From NCBI GenBank assembly GCA_963576725.1, contig OY755243.1, forward strand, positions 78,494,417 to 78,558,416: a stretch of DNA of 64,000 bases, read 5' to 3'. Source of the stretch: Azorinus chamasolen (taxonomy: Eukaryota > Mollusca > Bivalvia > Cardiida > Solecurtidae). A program made the translations under genes and the position numbers. A model generated the notes under the pieces. The model saw nothing but the letters and a program-made list of their open reading frames with translations. It did no database searches and was not told the origin of the DNA. Positions 1 through 11,088 of the stretch are shown piece by piece (the first letter of the stretch is position 1; each line of letters begins with the position of its first letter).

Positions 1-102
1 AACTACAAAATTCTAAAATTTTCCTTTTCTCTAGTTAATGCTCCTTTCGAGTAGATTTATTCAAAGAGGTTGTATCTAAAAATAGCCTATGAGGTAAATG
101 GA
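1..102. mobile_element. B MITE, right half
   Basis: Starts after the hairpin and ends at tagcctatgaggtaaatgg; the left half is outside the window. Confidence 0.7.
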
Positions 103-530
103 TAACCCTTTTCCTCATACAGATGACTACTGACACCTTTGAAAACACGGTAGATCCAGATCAGACAGCTCCTGTAGGATCAGGGTCTGCTCTTTTTGCA
201 TATGCAATAATTTAGATCTGACTCTGATGTTTCTGAAACAGTCAAAACTGTTCTTGTTAATATGTAATAATGAAATTTCTGTCCATGAATATGAATTAAG
301 TTATATATTCTTGAATTAACCCTTTCCCTGTTCAATATTCATTTAAGAAATTATGTCATCATGAATATTTATTAGGTGAACTTTTATAATGTAAACCTTT
401 GACAAAAACTGTAGAATCATAGCTATATCATGTCAAAAGCAAACGGGCAGACCCTAATAGAGGCTGTCTGAACTGGATATATTTTGTTTGCTAAGGCACG
501 GAAAAGTATTTATATGAAGGGAAGAGTTGA
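103..530. mobile_element. Two eroded A-type MITEs
   Basis: First to about 315 (hairpin near 151-206, arms CCAGATCAG and TGATCAGGG decayed), second 316-530 starting TTAACCCTTTCCCTG and ending gggaagagttga. Confidence 0.65.
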
Positions 531-969
531 CCTAATTTGCACACTAGTGTCAATTATTTAGACTCATGTCCTTTGTCAGGGAAAGCATGTGTATAGTAAG
601 TGAAATCCATTTTAGCTTGTCTGTTTCGAAGATATCACAAGCTATTGTCGTAACCCCGGCATCCGCATTGTCGTCCGAAATCTTAACATTGACCATAACT
701 TCTCCAATTTTTCATTTACAACCTTCATTTTTTGTATGCATGTTCATCTTGACAATGACGACAGACGAGCGTTGCACCCGCTTGTGGTGCTCTTGTGGAA
801 AATAATCTTTCTGTGAGAAACCCCAACAGAGGACATGTGTCCAAATTTCGGAAATGAACTTAATAGTTTAGAACACTAATTATGAAAATGGTTTTGCGCA
901 AAACTCTCATTCTGTGTGTTTTGGGATCATTGGACATTTGTGTGTGCTAGTAAATATAGTAAACCTTAT
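531..969. other. No recognised feature
   Basis: AT-rich single-copy-looking sequence. A short open frame at 566-805 has no recognisable domain and is not called. Confidence 0.5.
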
Positions 970-1158
970 CTGCACTGACCACCAAAAGTAGGTCTAATTC
1001 TGGGTATCTGCACTGACCACCAAAAGTAGGTCTACACCAAAAGTAGGTCTAATTCTGGGTATCTGCACTGACAACCAAAAGTAGGTCTACACCAAAAGTA
1101 GGTCTAATTCTGGGTATCTGCACTGACCACCAAAAGTAGGTCTAATTCTGGGTATCTA
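970..1158. repeat. Short tandem array
   Basis: Units of tgcactgaccaccaaaag + taggtctaattctgggtatc repeat about four times, with internal partial duplication of accaaaagtaggtct. Confidence 0.85.
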
Positions 1159-1277
1159 ATTTTGGTAGCCGCTTATTGCTGGACAACAAAGTAATGGAGA
1201 AAGCTGTCAGCATTACTTTGCAACAGCATTGATCTTGTAGTGACTTTGAGCTCAAATATTTATAGAATATTGAGGTA

Positions 1278-1458
1278 TTAACCCGTTCCCTCATATTGAC
1301 GACTATGTAAAAGTCCTATAGGAGCAAATGCTCTATTTATCACAATGGTTTCAAACTACAAGATTCTAAAATGTTCCTTTTCTCCAGTGAGTGCCCTTTT
1401 TCGTTAGATTTATTCAAAGAGGTTGTATCTAAAACTAGCCTATGTCGTAATGGGTTAA
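1278..1458. mobile_element. B MITE lacking its left hairpin arm
   Basis: TTAACCCGTTCCC at left, GGGTTAA at right. The left arm is gone up to the apex (aaaagtCCTATAGGAGCAAA), so the deletion breakpoint is at the loop. Confidence 0.8.
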
Positions 1459-1654
1459 ACCTTTACTTCATAAATATGCATTTAACACCTTTGCAAACAA
1501 AGTATACCTAGATCAGATAATTCATATAGGATCTGTCCGATCATGGTTTGTTCTGTTTGCTTATTATGTAATACAGGGCTACTATAAAAATTCAGTTAAT
1601 TAATATGCATGATGGTATTACATTTTTGCATGAATATTCATGAAGTAAAGGATT
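1459..1654. mobile_element. A' MITE
   Basis: Follows B directly; hairpin arms gcaaacaaagta and gttctgtttgc, ends tgaagtaaaggattaa. Confidence 0.6.
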
Positions 1655-1766
1655 AAGCAACCACCTGCTGTAATGTTTATTCACATTGTGGTGACTACAG
1701 ACAAAAGCTACTACGTAGTGAATAAGTTGATAACAAATAGAACTTAATCTTTGTCATATAAGTGTT

Positions 1767-2030
1767 TTAACCCTTCTCCTGTTCAGTATTCATGTAAGAA
1801 ATAATGACCGCATGAATAATTCTGAGCTATATTTTTATCATGTAAACTTTTCAATGGTCTTTTTTTGCTTTGACAAAACTTCAGAACCAGGCTTATATGA
1901 TGTTAAAAGCAAACAGAACAGACCCAGATCAGATGGCTCCTATAGGAGCCATATGAATAGGAGCCATCTGATCTGGGTTTACTCTGTTTTCAAATGTGTG
2001 AAAAAGGTATTTATAAGAGGGAAAGGGTTA
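1767..2030. mobile_element. A MITE with duplicated hairpin apex
   Basis: TTAACCCTTCTCC to ggaaagggtta. The apex reads GGCTCCTATAGGAGCC then atgaat then AGGAGCC, i.e. the loop region is partly duplicated. Confidence 0.75.
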
Positions 2031-2111
2031 CACAAACCATAGACGTTAAGTATTATATGGCATACATGCTCTTTAGCTCGACTATTAGAATATTACAGAG
2101 ATATTTTCTAC

Positions 2112-2332
2112 TTAACTCATTCCCTCCTAAACTATTTTTAGATCCAACCTTTTTGGATGAATCTACCGAAAATGAGTATTAACTAGAGAAAAGGAAAATT
2201 TAAAAAAAATTGTAGTTTTGAAGCCATTTTAGTTTTGAAGCCATTGTGATAAATAGAGCATTTGCTCCTATGGCTTCAATAAATGAGTTTTACAGTGGCG
2301 CAAAAATGCGTGAGTAGAAGAGAATGGGTTAA
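2112..2332. mobile_element. B MITE, reverse orientation, right arm shortened
   Basis: TTAACTCATTCCC ... GGGTTAA; hairpin arm cut just past GCTCCTATGG; internal ttgaagccattttagt duplication. Confidence 0.75.
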
Positions 2333-3191
2333 TGCCCAGATATTGGAATCGTGCAAACCTGGTTTACCCCTTTGCATGATAGAGGTGCCATTGGTAACAC
2401 AGTAGACTAGATCTTGCAGGATCCGTCTGATCTTGGTCTACTCTGTTTGCAAAGGCATGAAAGGGATTTATATGAGAGAAATGTTAAGCATTTTAGAATA
2501 TAATCAAAACCAGAAAAATACAATGAAAAATAGGACATTAAATCAGTATGTATAACAAAATACCCAAATAACCGTACGTTTTTGGAAAAACTTAGGCAAA
2601 TAGTGTAGGCCCAGATCAAACAGCTCTTAAAGGGGCCATTTGATCAATGTCTGCACTTTTAGCTAATAGTGCACTCTAAATAAAAGTTACCAAAGTGGTG
2701 TCAAATTGAGTTGTTGAAGCTTTTCAAGCCAAGGAAGATGGGAAATTTTGTGTCTGAATACTAAGGGTAATTAAGGTAAAGGGCATTTGACTCAATTCCA
2801 CTGTCATGCTGCAATGATAATGGTTGCCATGGTAACCCGGTGATGACCTGTGATTACCTGGGAAAGTTTATGTCCCAGGAACTAAGACTTCATTTTGCTA
2901 TGACAGACAGTAAAGAATAAAAACAGCCGACTTTTATATGAGCTGTCTGATCTGGATCTGCTCTGTTTGCAGAGGTGTGGTTTGCAAAGAAGGCTTATAG
3001 GGTAAAATGATGGTGTTTCAAGAAAAAAACCACTTAAATATGGGAGGTAAAAAACTATTTTAAAAATGACACTGGTACGTTAGCTATAAATAGTGATGTC
3101 TCTCACACAGACATGGCCATGCAGTCTTTATAATATACATGTATACGGAACTGGGTAATGTATTGTATACTTCAGGTAAAGTGTAGTGTTG
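2333..3191. other. A-type fragments in unassigned sequence
   Basis: A fragments at about 2357-2487, 2588-2660 and 2925-2990 (hairpin arms only). The rest, including 2661-2924, shows nothing recognisable. Confidence 0.5.
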
Positions 3192-3410
3192 ACCCTTTCC
3201 CTGTTCTATGTTTATACCAAATAATACCTACTGAATATTCATGGAATAAATTGTTATAATGAAATATAGAAGCTGGAACATTGTACATGTAGTTTTAAAA
3301 AGTAAAGAAACAGATCTATCAAATTCCATTAGCGAACAGAGCAGACCCTGATCAGATGGCTCCTTTAAGAGCCGTCTGGTCGGGGTCTAATCTGTTTGCA
3401 AATGTGTTAA
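3192..3410. mobile_element. A MITE
   Basis: ttgaccctttccctg start, hairpin 3335-3401, shares its right TTAA with the next B element. Confidence 0.8.
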
Positions 3411-3622
3411 CCCATTCCTTCATATTGACGCCTCTGTAAAAGTGACTCTGAAACCATTGTGATAAATAGAGCATTGCTCCATAGGAGCAAATGCTCTATT
3501 TATCACAATGGTTTAAAAAAATACACAGTTCTAAACTTTTCCTTTTCTCCAGTTAATGCTCCTTTTTGGTAGATTTATTCAAAGTGGTAGGATGAAAAAT
3601 AGCCTATGAGGTAATGGGTTAA
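3407..3622. mobile_element. B MITE
   Basis: TTAACCCATTCC ... ATGGGTTAA with near-perfect 30-bp arms meeting at GCTCCATAGGAGC. Confidence 0.88.
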
Positions 3623-4208
3623 AATGCGTACATAAAAGGAAAAAGGTTAACATGAATATTTATATAAATAATAATGATATAAATATTAAATAACTGATTT
3701 TTTATGACGAACAAGGAGATGTTGGTCATGACAGAAACTGTAGAATCAGATCTATATTATTTCATAAGCAAACAGATCATACCCTGATCAGACGAGAACC
3801 AGCTGCGCTGTCTCTACTCAGTTTGAAAAGATAGAGAGGTTAATCGATGACGTCATCATTATGAACTTTCAAATAGACGAGCCCATTGTTTTATATACTG
3901 CTCTTGTTTATATAAGGCAATTGCCTGTTTAGATTATTCACAGATTTTGAAAATAAATTCATTGAAGTGTTAGACGATTCTTTCTTTCTTTTATTCTACC
4001 GAAATTACTTACAAGATCTTCACCTGAACAACATTGATGTGAAGATTTACGTAAAGAAATAAAATTTACATATGTAACCCAACGCTTTTTACCATAGTTA
4101 TGGAAGTCTAAAGTTACTTCACTATATAACATAAAGTGAAATGTGCTTGATTTGGAGACAATGTCACAAGGGGGGCATCCTTGTCCTATAGACACACTGT
4201 TCTAGTTA
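3623..4208. other. A-type fragment to about 3845, then unassigned
   Basis: The A piece has arm gcaaacagatcata. 3846-4208 shows no gene or repeat I can name. Confidence 0.45.
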
Positions 4209-4608
4209 CAGTTAAAGCCCTCTAATGCGACCACTTAACAAATTCCCTCATTTTGACGACACTGTAAAAGTCACTTTATGAAACCATTTTGATAAATAGA
4301 GCATTTGGTCCTATAGGAGCAAATGCTCTATTTGTCACAATGGTTTCAAACTAAACAATTCTAAAAAATTCAATTTCTCTAATTAATGTTCCTTTTTTGG
4401 TAGATTTATTCAAAGAGATTGTACGTAAATATAGCCTATGGGGTAATGGGTTAATGAATAAGCATGACTGTCTATAAGCAGGTGGATGCTTAATGCAGAA
4501 CGAAAGTTATGCAGAAAACTCCTACAGCTTTCTGTATAACTTTCATCCTGCAGTTTGCCACTGTGAATTATGCCCCTTTTTGCTGGTCGCATTGGAGGGG
4601 TTTTGCTT
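4209..4608. mobile_element. C MITE interrupted by B
   Basis: Left end acagttaaagccctctaatg, right end gtcgcattggaggggtttt, hairpin around 4480-4555 (taatgcagaacgaaagttat). B sits at 4235-4454; the intact paralogue is at 39008-39211. Confidence 0.85.
4235..4454. mobile_element. B MITE inserted in C at TTAA
   Basis: cgaccac-TTAA...TTAA-tgaataa flanks; perfect hairpin with apex GCTCCTATAGGAGC. Confidence 0.92.
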
Positions 4609-4796
4609 TATTATCATTCAACTGTAAACTACACGTCTTCATGTACACATGTCTTGCAAAACCTGACACAATCTAGTAATAGTTTTAAAGTATACAAAAA
4701 TATGAAATTGAACATAAAAAGAGTAATCGCCCAGATGGAAACCAAGAAGTGTGAGAGAGTTAATTCTCAATTCCCTTCACTGCTATCCGCTACATG

Positions 4797-4870
4797 ACTC
4801 GCATTTGCAAACAGCTTGGATCCAGATGAGATGAGATACCGAGTAACTCGGCGCCTCATCAGGGTCCATT
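4797..4870. repeat. D hairpin
   Basis: gcaaacagcttggatccaga then cgagtaactcg loop and catcagggtcc. Confidence 0.7.
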
Positions 4871-4890
4871 TATGCGACACGAACACCTAA

Positions 4891-5226
4891 TACAGTGAAC
4901 CCTCATTATACCGGCATTCGTTACAATGGCACCCTCCTTATATTGGCAGTATGCATTGAAACAAAATTACCGTTAAGTCTTTGAAACAACCGATGAATAA
5001 ATAGGTAAAACGCCAGTAAGACAGGTGATCGCTTAATGCAGAACACAATAAGTGCAAAAAGCTTTTTGCACTTCTTGTGTTCTGCATTAAACGTTCAACT
5101 GTTGGTATTAGTTTAACACTGGCTTATATGGTTCCTTTCATATTTAAACTCATTATAACGGCAAGCTCGTTATACCAGCAAAATGTCTGGAAGCAAACAC
5201 CTCCGTTGTAACGAGGGTTCACTGTA
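4891..5226. mobile_element. K MITE
   Basis: Ends tacagtgaaccctcatta and gagggttcactgta; internal hairpin 5031-5094 with arms taatgcagaacacaa / ttgtgttctgcatta. Confidence 0.88.
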
Positions 5227-5250
5227 CTAACATCCATTGCAGAAAATCCG

Positions 5251-5818
5251 TAAAGTTGAACTTGGATATATCGAACTTGAAGGCACCATACACATTACTC
5301 CGAGGGTATAGACGTGTGAGTTATCCCATATTTCGCAAGTTCACAGCTTAATGAAGGTCTTTAACCCTTTCCCTCATATAAACGTGTTTTCACGCATTTG
5401 CAAACAGAGTACACCCAGATCAGACGGCTCCTATAGGAGCCGTCTGATCAGGGTCTGCTCTGTTTGCTAGTGGAATCTGAAATATCTGTTTCTTTACTTT
5501 CTAAAATAGTTATAATGTTCCACCTTCCATATTTCATTATAACTATTTTCTCTATGAATATTCAGTAGGTATTGACTTTTGGAATAAATATAGAACAGGG
5601 AAAGGGTTAAAGTAATACTGGAATATCCTGTTGGAACTTTCGGCTTTACGATCGACCTGCATTAAGCTGTCACATCATTTTTTTCCCAAGATATGTATAC
5701 TGATACATTTTAGAACAATTCTGTTCTGTGTTGTAATTTCTGGATGAACCGAACTTTTACCTCGAGTTATCCCGACATATGAGTTCTCCAAGTTCGGCAT
5801 ATCGAAGTTAACTGTAGT
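5251..5818. mobile_element. J MITE interrupted by A
   Basis: agttgaacttggatatatcg at left, cgaagttaactgta at right. Its hairpin arm cagcttaatgaaggtct is split from agtaatac by the A element. Confidence 0.8.
5361..5610. mobile_element. A MITE inserted in J at TTAA
   Basis: TTAACCCTTTCCCTCAT ... GGGAAAGGGTTAA. Hairpin 5396-5468 with apex GGCTCCTATAGGAGCC, one arm CCCAGAT and the other (read as complement) CCCTGAT. Confidence 0.92.
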
Positions 5819-6002
5819 TATGTATGTACAACAGAATGTATTTATAAACCATTTCTTTATCAATAATCATGTAAGGAATTTTAGTGACTGTATTACTATT
5901 AATCAACTTATTTTAACAGTAGCGTATAAACAAGAGAATATGTGCCCCTCACATAACTTGGCACTCTAGGCGCCCTCTACTCAAATCTTAAAAAGCGGTT
6001 TG

Positions 6003-6380
6003 CAGGCGCGGATTTAGAGGGGGCTGAGTCGGTGTACGCCCCCCCCCCCCCCCCTAAAATCGCAAAAACAATTTTTAAGTAATATTTTAGATCTATATAC
6101 AGTAAAACCTCTCTATAACGACCACTAAACTGTGTTAATTAGTTGGTATTTAGATCAGGTGGCTTCTTAAAGCAAGATGAAAGTAAAAACAGAACGCTCT
6201 GTTTTACGATCACCTTGCTTTAAGCAGCTACCTGCCTGTAACACAGCTCTTTTTCAACGTGTATTACAAACACACTTTATGTCATCGAACATAAAAATCT
6301 ACGCCCCTCAAAAAAAAACTTCTTACCCCCACCCCCACCCCCACCCCCACCCCAAATCTGAAATCCTGGATCCGCACCTG
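6003..6380. mobile_element. R element with 5-bp target duplication and embedded C half-element
   Basis: Ends caggcgcggattta and tggatccgcacctg, flanked by GTTTG on both sides. Contains a C-type left end and hairpin from 6100. Oligo-C (6041-6053) and cccca repeats are internal. Confidence 0.85.
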
Positions 6381-6729
6381 GTTTGTCGGGTAAAATGCTA
6401 AATGATTTAAGCAAAAAGAAATACCAGGTGTGCTATACAGGCGTCGCAATAAAAGGTACGTACAGTGAACCCTCGCCACAACGGAGGTGTTTGCTTCCAG
6501 ACAGTTTGCTGGTATAACGAGGTTGCCGTTATAATTAGTTTTTGTTGTAAAAATCAGAGGACAATTATTTTTTCCATGAAACTGATATTTTCTACTCACA
6601 TCTTTGATATAAATGCACTTTTTACCTTTGCATACAGAATGGATCCTGATCCGACGGCTCCAGGAGTCGTTTTATCTGGATCTACTTAGTTTGGAAAGGT
6701 AAGAAAAGACGTTACTACGGTGTAAAATG
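6381..6729. other. K fragment, A fragment, otherwise unassigned
   Basis: 6468-6540 carries a K end (tacagtgaaccctcgccac); 6635-6695 an A hairpin piece. Confidence 0.5.
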
Positions 6730-6978
6730 TTAACCCTTCTCTTGCTATTCACTTCAATATACCTACCTGTAAATAGTGAAGACCCAGATAATACAGCTCT
6801 TTAGGAGCTGTCTCATCAGGGTCTGCACTATTTACAAGTTGATCGTGCAACCAGTGCACTCCACAGCAATGATTGCACAGCGAAATACTTGTACACAGTG
6901 AAGATATATGTAATTATACAACAGGGCATGGGTAAAGAAGGAGAAATGTATTTTAAAATTCAGCAAGAGAAGGGTTCA
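6730..6978. mobile_element. G MITE
   Basis: TTAACCCTTCTCTTGCTATT start; hairpin about 6769-6838, arms ATAGTGAAGACCCAGAT / ATCAGGGTCTGCACTAT; ends agagaagggtt. Confidence 0.85.
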
Positions 6979-7269
6979 AACCCTGGTCATGATCCGATGG
7001 CTTCGGATGATAGAGAAATGGATGCATGACACACATCAAGTCGACACATCAAATTACGCGGTGTCCGATCAAGACCTACCCTGTCATATTAGATGAAAAA
7101 CTTTGAAGATGCAAGGAAAGGCAAACGGTGCAGATCCATAAGAAAACGTTATGGTCACTGACCAACCTGTGTCGTAACATGCGCGGATCCAGAGGGGGAA
7201 GCATTTGATCAGGATCTATACTGTTTGTTAAGTTGGATAGTTATACAGTAAAGTTCTTTAAAGTGACAT
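6979..7269. other. No recognised feature
   Basis: One short A-like arm near 7195-7232, otherwise unassigned. Confidence 0.45.
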
Positions 7270-7554
7270 TTAACCATTTACATGAGGAATAAGTACATCA
7301 TGAATATTTTATGAGAGCAAATATATACGGGAATCTTTGCCAATGACAGGAACTATAGAATCTGATCAATATAATTCCATGAGCAAACAGAGCAGACCGA
7401 AATCAGATGTTTCCTACAAAGACGTGAAAATATGTTTCTATCATGTAAGCCCAACCTGTTTCATTAAGATCAATCATATAGAGCGACATATATGGACACT
7501 TGTTTTCTGCATCACGTCCATGCTTCACGAAGCAACCGCCTGTTTTAACCCATT
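7270..7554. mobile_element. A-type fragment
   Basis: Left part with arm gagcaaacagagcagacc at 7381; right arm missing. Confidence 0.55.
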
Positions 7555-7747
7555 TTAACCCATTTCCCCAATGGCGCCTACGTCAAAGTCATTTCATGAA
7601 ATCATCGTCATAAATAGAGCATTTGATCCATTAGGAGTTTATGCTCTATTTATCACAATGGTTTCAAATTTAAAAAATGTTTTTAGTAAATGCTCCTTTT
7701 ATTCAAAGAGGCTGGGTCTAAAACTAGTGAAGGAGGCAATTGGTTAA
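7555..7747. mobile_element. B MITE
   Basis: TTAACCCATTTCCCC ... TTGGTTAA with hairpin apex eroded; a duplicated ttttaaccca precedes it. Confidence 0.8.
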
Positions 7748-7864
7748 CCTTTACTCCATAAATACTCCTTCCTACGCTTTTTTTCCAGGGGCCTTACAAT
7801 CTGGGTCTACTCTGTTTGCAATGTCGTAAATATACGGGTCTATGGAGAAAATAATTATAATGGA

Positions 7865-8740
7865 GATTACTCATACCAAAAAAATATTGTAAGAGTTGCT
7901 TCGCTTGCGTACACCTTAGCCTGTCTCGGGAGGATAAGTGAATACCTTTGCCAACAGTTTGGATCCAAATAAGACGCAGAGAAACTGGGTGTCTTATCAG
8001 GATCGAAACTGTTTGACATCCTGATAATATTGAATAGATTATTTTTAATGAAATGTGTACGTACAAGCTGTAAAGTCGAATATATTATAACGTTAAGCCA
8101 CATTTCCCTATAGCATTCCATACAGGCCTGAGAAATGATGACTTCGCGAATATCAAATAGACGAAAGGCAATTTTTTTGTAAGAGTTGCTCCCCTTGTAC
8201 TGTCGGACGTATTTCTTCAACCTTAGCCTGCAATATGCGGCTGAGTGAATACTTATGCCAACAGTTTGGATCCAGACGGGACGCCGAGTAACTCGGCTTC
8301 CATCAGGATCCAAACTGTTTGACATCCTGATAATATTGAGTAGACTTATTTTAATGACATATATACACACGCTGAAGAATCAACTATATCATAACATTAA
8401 ACACCCTTTCCCTGTTTAATTTTCATATGAGAACTATGACATCGCGGATATCAATAGACGAAACGCCAAAAATATTATAAGAGTTGCTTGCTTCCCTTGT
8501 ACTATAGACCGTATTCGTTCAACCTCAGGCGGATGATTAAATATTTATGCCAAGAGTTTGGATCCAGATGAGACGCCGAGTAACTCAGGATCCAAACTGT
8601 TTGACATCCTGATAATATTAAATAGACGAATCTTAATGAGATATGTACACACAAGTTGAAAATTCATATATATTATAACACTAAGCACCCTTTCCCTGTA
8701 GAATTTTCAAATGAGAACTGTTTGACACCCTGGTTGCATT
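7865..8740. repeat. Three tandem copies of a ~300-bp D-containing unit
   Basis: The unit carries a D hairpin (ttggatccaga ... ggatccaaactgtttgac) then catcctgataatatt and aagagttgct. D hairpins begin at about 7949, 8256 and 8548, spaced 307 and 292 bp. Confidence 0.85.
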
Positions 8741-8796
8741 TTGGTAGACAAATTCATGATACAATGGATAAAATATTCCAAAAAGGGAATTAATAA

Positions 8797-9000
8797 CAGT
8801 AAAATCTCGATTATTCGAACACTAAAATACGTATTATAATCGATCTTTAAGACAGGTGGCAGCTTAATGCATGGTGAAAGTCATGCAGAAAGCTCCTAGA
8901 GGAGCTTTCTGCATAACTTTCACCATGCATTAAGCAGCCACCTGCCTAATAGGGTCTAAATTCTTCTAGACAGAAAATTCGAATAATCGAGATTTTACTG
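8797..9000. mobile_element. L MITE
   Basis: Ends cagtaaaatctcgattattc and gaataatcgagattttactg; central palindrome with apex GCTCCTAGAGGAGC. Confidence 0.92.
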
Positions 9001-9269
9001 TAATACATGAATACCTCTGATCTAATATTGTAAAAATGTGACTACAGTTTCTGCCATGGCCAAAAGTTGCTGTGTCCGTATACAATTATAAAAATGAATC
9101 TAATTCATATACATGATGCCATTATTTCTCACATGAACATGCATGGAGTAAACAGTTAATACACTAAGGAATATGCATGAAAAGATCGCCGTACAGAAAT
9201 TTCACTACATGTGAATAATTCCTATAAGTGTCTAACAATGCAGACCCTGAACAACTCGCCTCAGGCCCA

Positions 9270-9353
9270 TTAACAAATTGTGTTATACATGTATAGAGTG
9301 TTATATATTTTTTGTTCTTGGCGCTATGTGACTATTTAGTGTCGCGGTGAAAC
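9270..9353. repeat. SINE-like tail, bivalve type
   Basis: ggcgctatgtgactattta then gtgaaacccaactcactta and a cact run. Similar tails are, to my knowledge, common in bivalve genomes. Confidence 0.45.
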
Positions 9354-9667
9354 CCAACTCACTTACTCACTATTATTTCTGGCAATCGTAGCTATTTGGT
9401 GAATTCTGGTGATCCCAGAATAGTCGAAAAGTTCCAATTATATTTCTGGTGAAAATCGATGGATCCCCGTTCATGTTCCACTTTTCTGACAGAGAAGATA
9501 AGACCCAGTGGTGGTTAGTTTATATCAGTGTAGGTAAGAATATAGCCTATATGTTAACAGATGCCAAATTATATAGTGAATACTTTTATCACTAGCCAAA
9601 TATGTCAAGAAAGCGGCGGCAAAGTTTATTCCATTAGAATTTCAGCAATTGATCTAGAAATTTGAAC
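9354..9667. other. No recognised feature
   Basis: AT-rich, no repeat or coding signal seen. Confidence 0.5.
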
Positions 9668-10162
9668 AAGATATCTGTATAGATATCTGACAGTTTTTGC
9701 CCAGTTCTTGTTCTGCATTAAGCTATAGATATCTGACAGTTTTGCCCAGTTCTTGTTCTGCATTAAGCTATAGATATCTGACAGTTTTTGCCCAGTTCTT
9801 GTTCTGCATTAAACTATAGATATCCGTTCTGCATTAAATTATAGCTATCTGACAGTTTTTGCCAAGTTCTTGTTCTGCATTAGGCTATAGATATCTAACG
9901 GTTTTTGCCCAGTTCTTGTTCTGCATTAAGCTATAGATATCTGACAGTTTTTGCCCAGTTCTTGTTCTGCATTAAGCTATAGATATCTGACAGTTTTTGC
10001 CCAGTTTTTGTTCTGCATTAAGCTATAGATATCTGACAGTTTTTGCCCAGTTCTTGTTCTGCATTAAGCTATAGATATCTGACAGTTTTTGCCTAGTTCT
10101 TGTTCTGCATTAAGCTATAGATATCTGACAGCTCCTTGCCCAGTTCTTGTTCTGCATTAAGC
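9668..10162. repeat. 46-bp minisatellite, about ten units
   Basis: Unit is tatagatatctgacagtttt + tgcccagttcttgttctgca + ttaagc with small deletions. The part gttctgcattaagc equals one arm of the K and C hairpins. Confidence 0.93.
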
Positions 10163-10319
10163 TCCAACTCACCGGTCGTTTCTGAGGTTCAACTCTACAA
10201 AGAACCATGCATTAACTCATAACTGCCCTTGTGTTTGTGAACAAAGGTGGGGAAGTTTTAAAAAAACTCCTTGGACTATTTCACTACAAATGTCACATCT
10301 ATAATTATAATGTACATTT

Positions 10320-10395
10320 TCAAATAGTTTCGATGTAGATGAGATGCTGAGTAACTCGTGTCTGATCAGGATCCAAACTGTTTTTTTACTGTAAC
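10320..10395. repeat. D hairpin
   Basis: agatgagatgctgagtaactc then ctgatcaggatccaaactg, arms eroded. Confidence 0.6.
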
Positions 10396-10639
10396 ATTTT
10401 TTTTCAACAACAAGAGCTGTTACAGGACTGTGCGCTCGGCTATTCTCAAAATTGTTTGGGTGAAATGCAGGATATTGGACTAAAATGGTGTCCAATGATA
10501 TTAGAAGTAAGTACAGTATCAAAGTCTCAGTAAAATATCTTTAATAGTGGAGTAACGAACGACAACTCTGCTGGAGATTGATCATATATACGTTAGGTAA
10601 TCTACTACTTTCAATACCATTGCACCATGTAAATGTCAA

Positions 10640-10850
10640 TTTGAGGATGCACGCTACCCATTTCCATGCCTTTGCAAACAGAGAAGACCAAGATCTGACG
10701 TTTCCTGCAAGGGCTGTCTGATCAGGGATTGACTGCATTCATTCCTAAACTACAATAGGAACTATTTATCACAATGGTTTCATAAAGTGACTATTACAGT
10801 AGAAAGGCGTATGTATGGAGGAGGGGGTTAAATGAGGGAAAGGGTTAACC
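10640..10850. mobile_element. A and B fragments joined
   Basis: A hairpin pieces 10670-10740, then a B right arm (ctatttatcacaatggttt) from about 10763 to gggttaa. Confidence 0.55.
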
Positions 10851-10996
10851 GATGTTGTTTTAGGATTCAAGCTGTTTCATGCAGAATATTTCAGCAAAAA
10901 AACATAGCGAATTCGCGCTTAATTCGTAGAAAATACATTTAATTGCAAGGTATTGTCATGTGCCCGTCGCTTTCTGTTACATATAGTTTTATGTAT

Positions 10997-11088
10997 TTAA
11001 CCCTTTCACCGCCGGTGTCGCATAAATGCACCACGACAAATAGTGCAGTCCCAGATCAGACGCCTCCTTTTCAAGGCGGTAAAACCTC
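10997..11088. mobile_element. F MITE, left half (copy 1)
   Basis: TTAACCCTTTCACCGCC through one arm of the cagtcccagatcagacg hairpin, then fused to a C end; repeated at 13057-13148. Confidence 0.75.

Noticed and set aside
7794..8370. Overlapping minus-strand frames up to 167 codons
   Set aside because: They coincide with the three tandem D-containing units; the protein repeats the hairpin sequence.
9668..10162. CRISPR-like array
   Set aside because: Units are contiguous with no unique spacers, and the DNA is eukaryotic.
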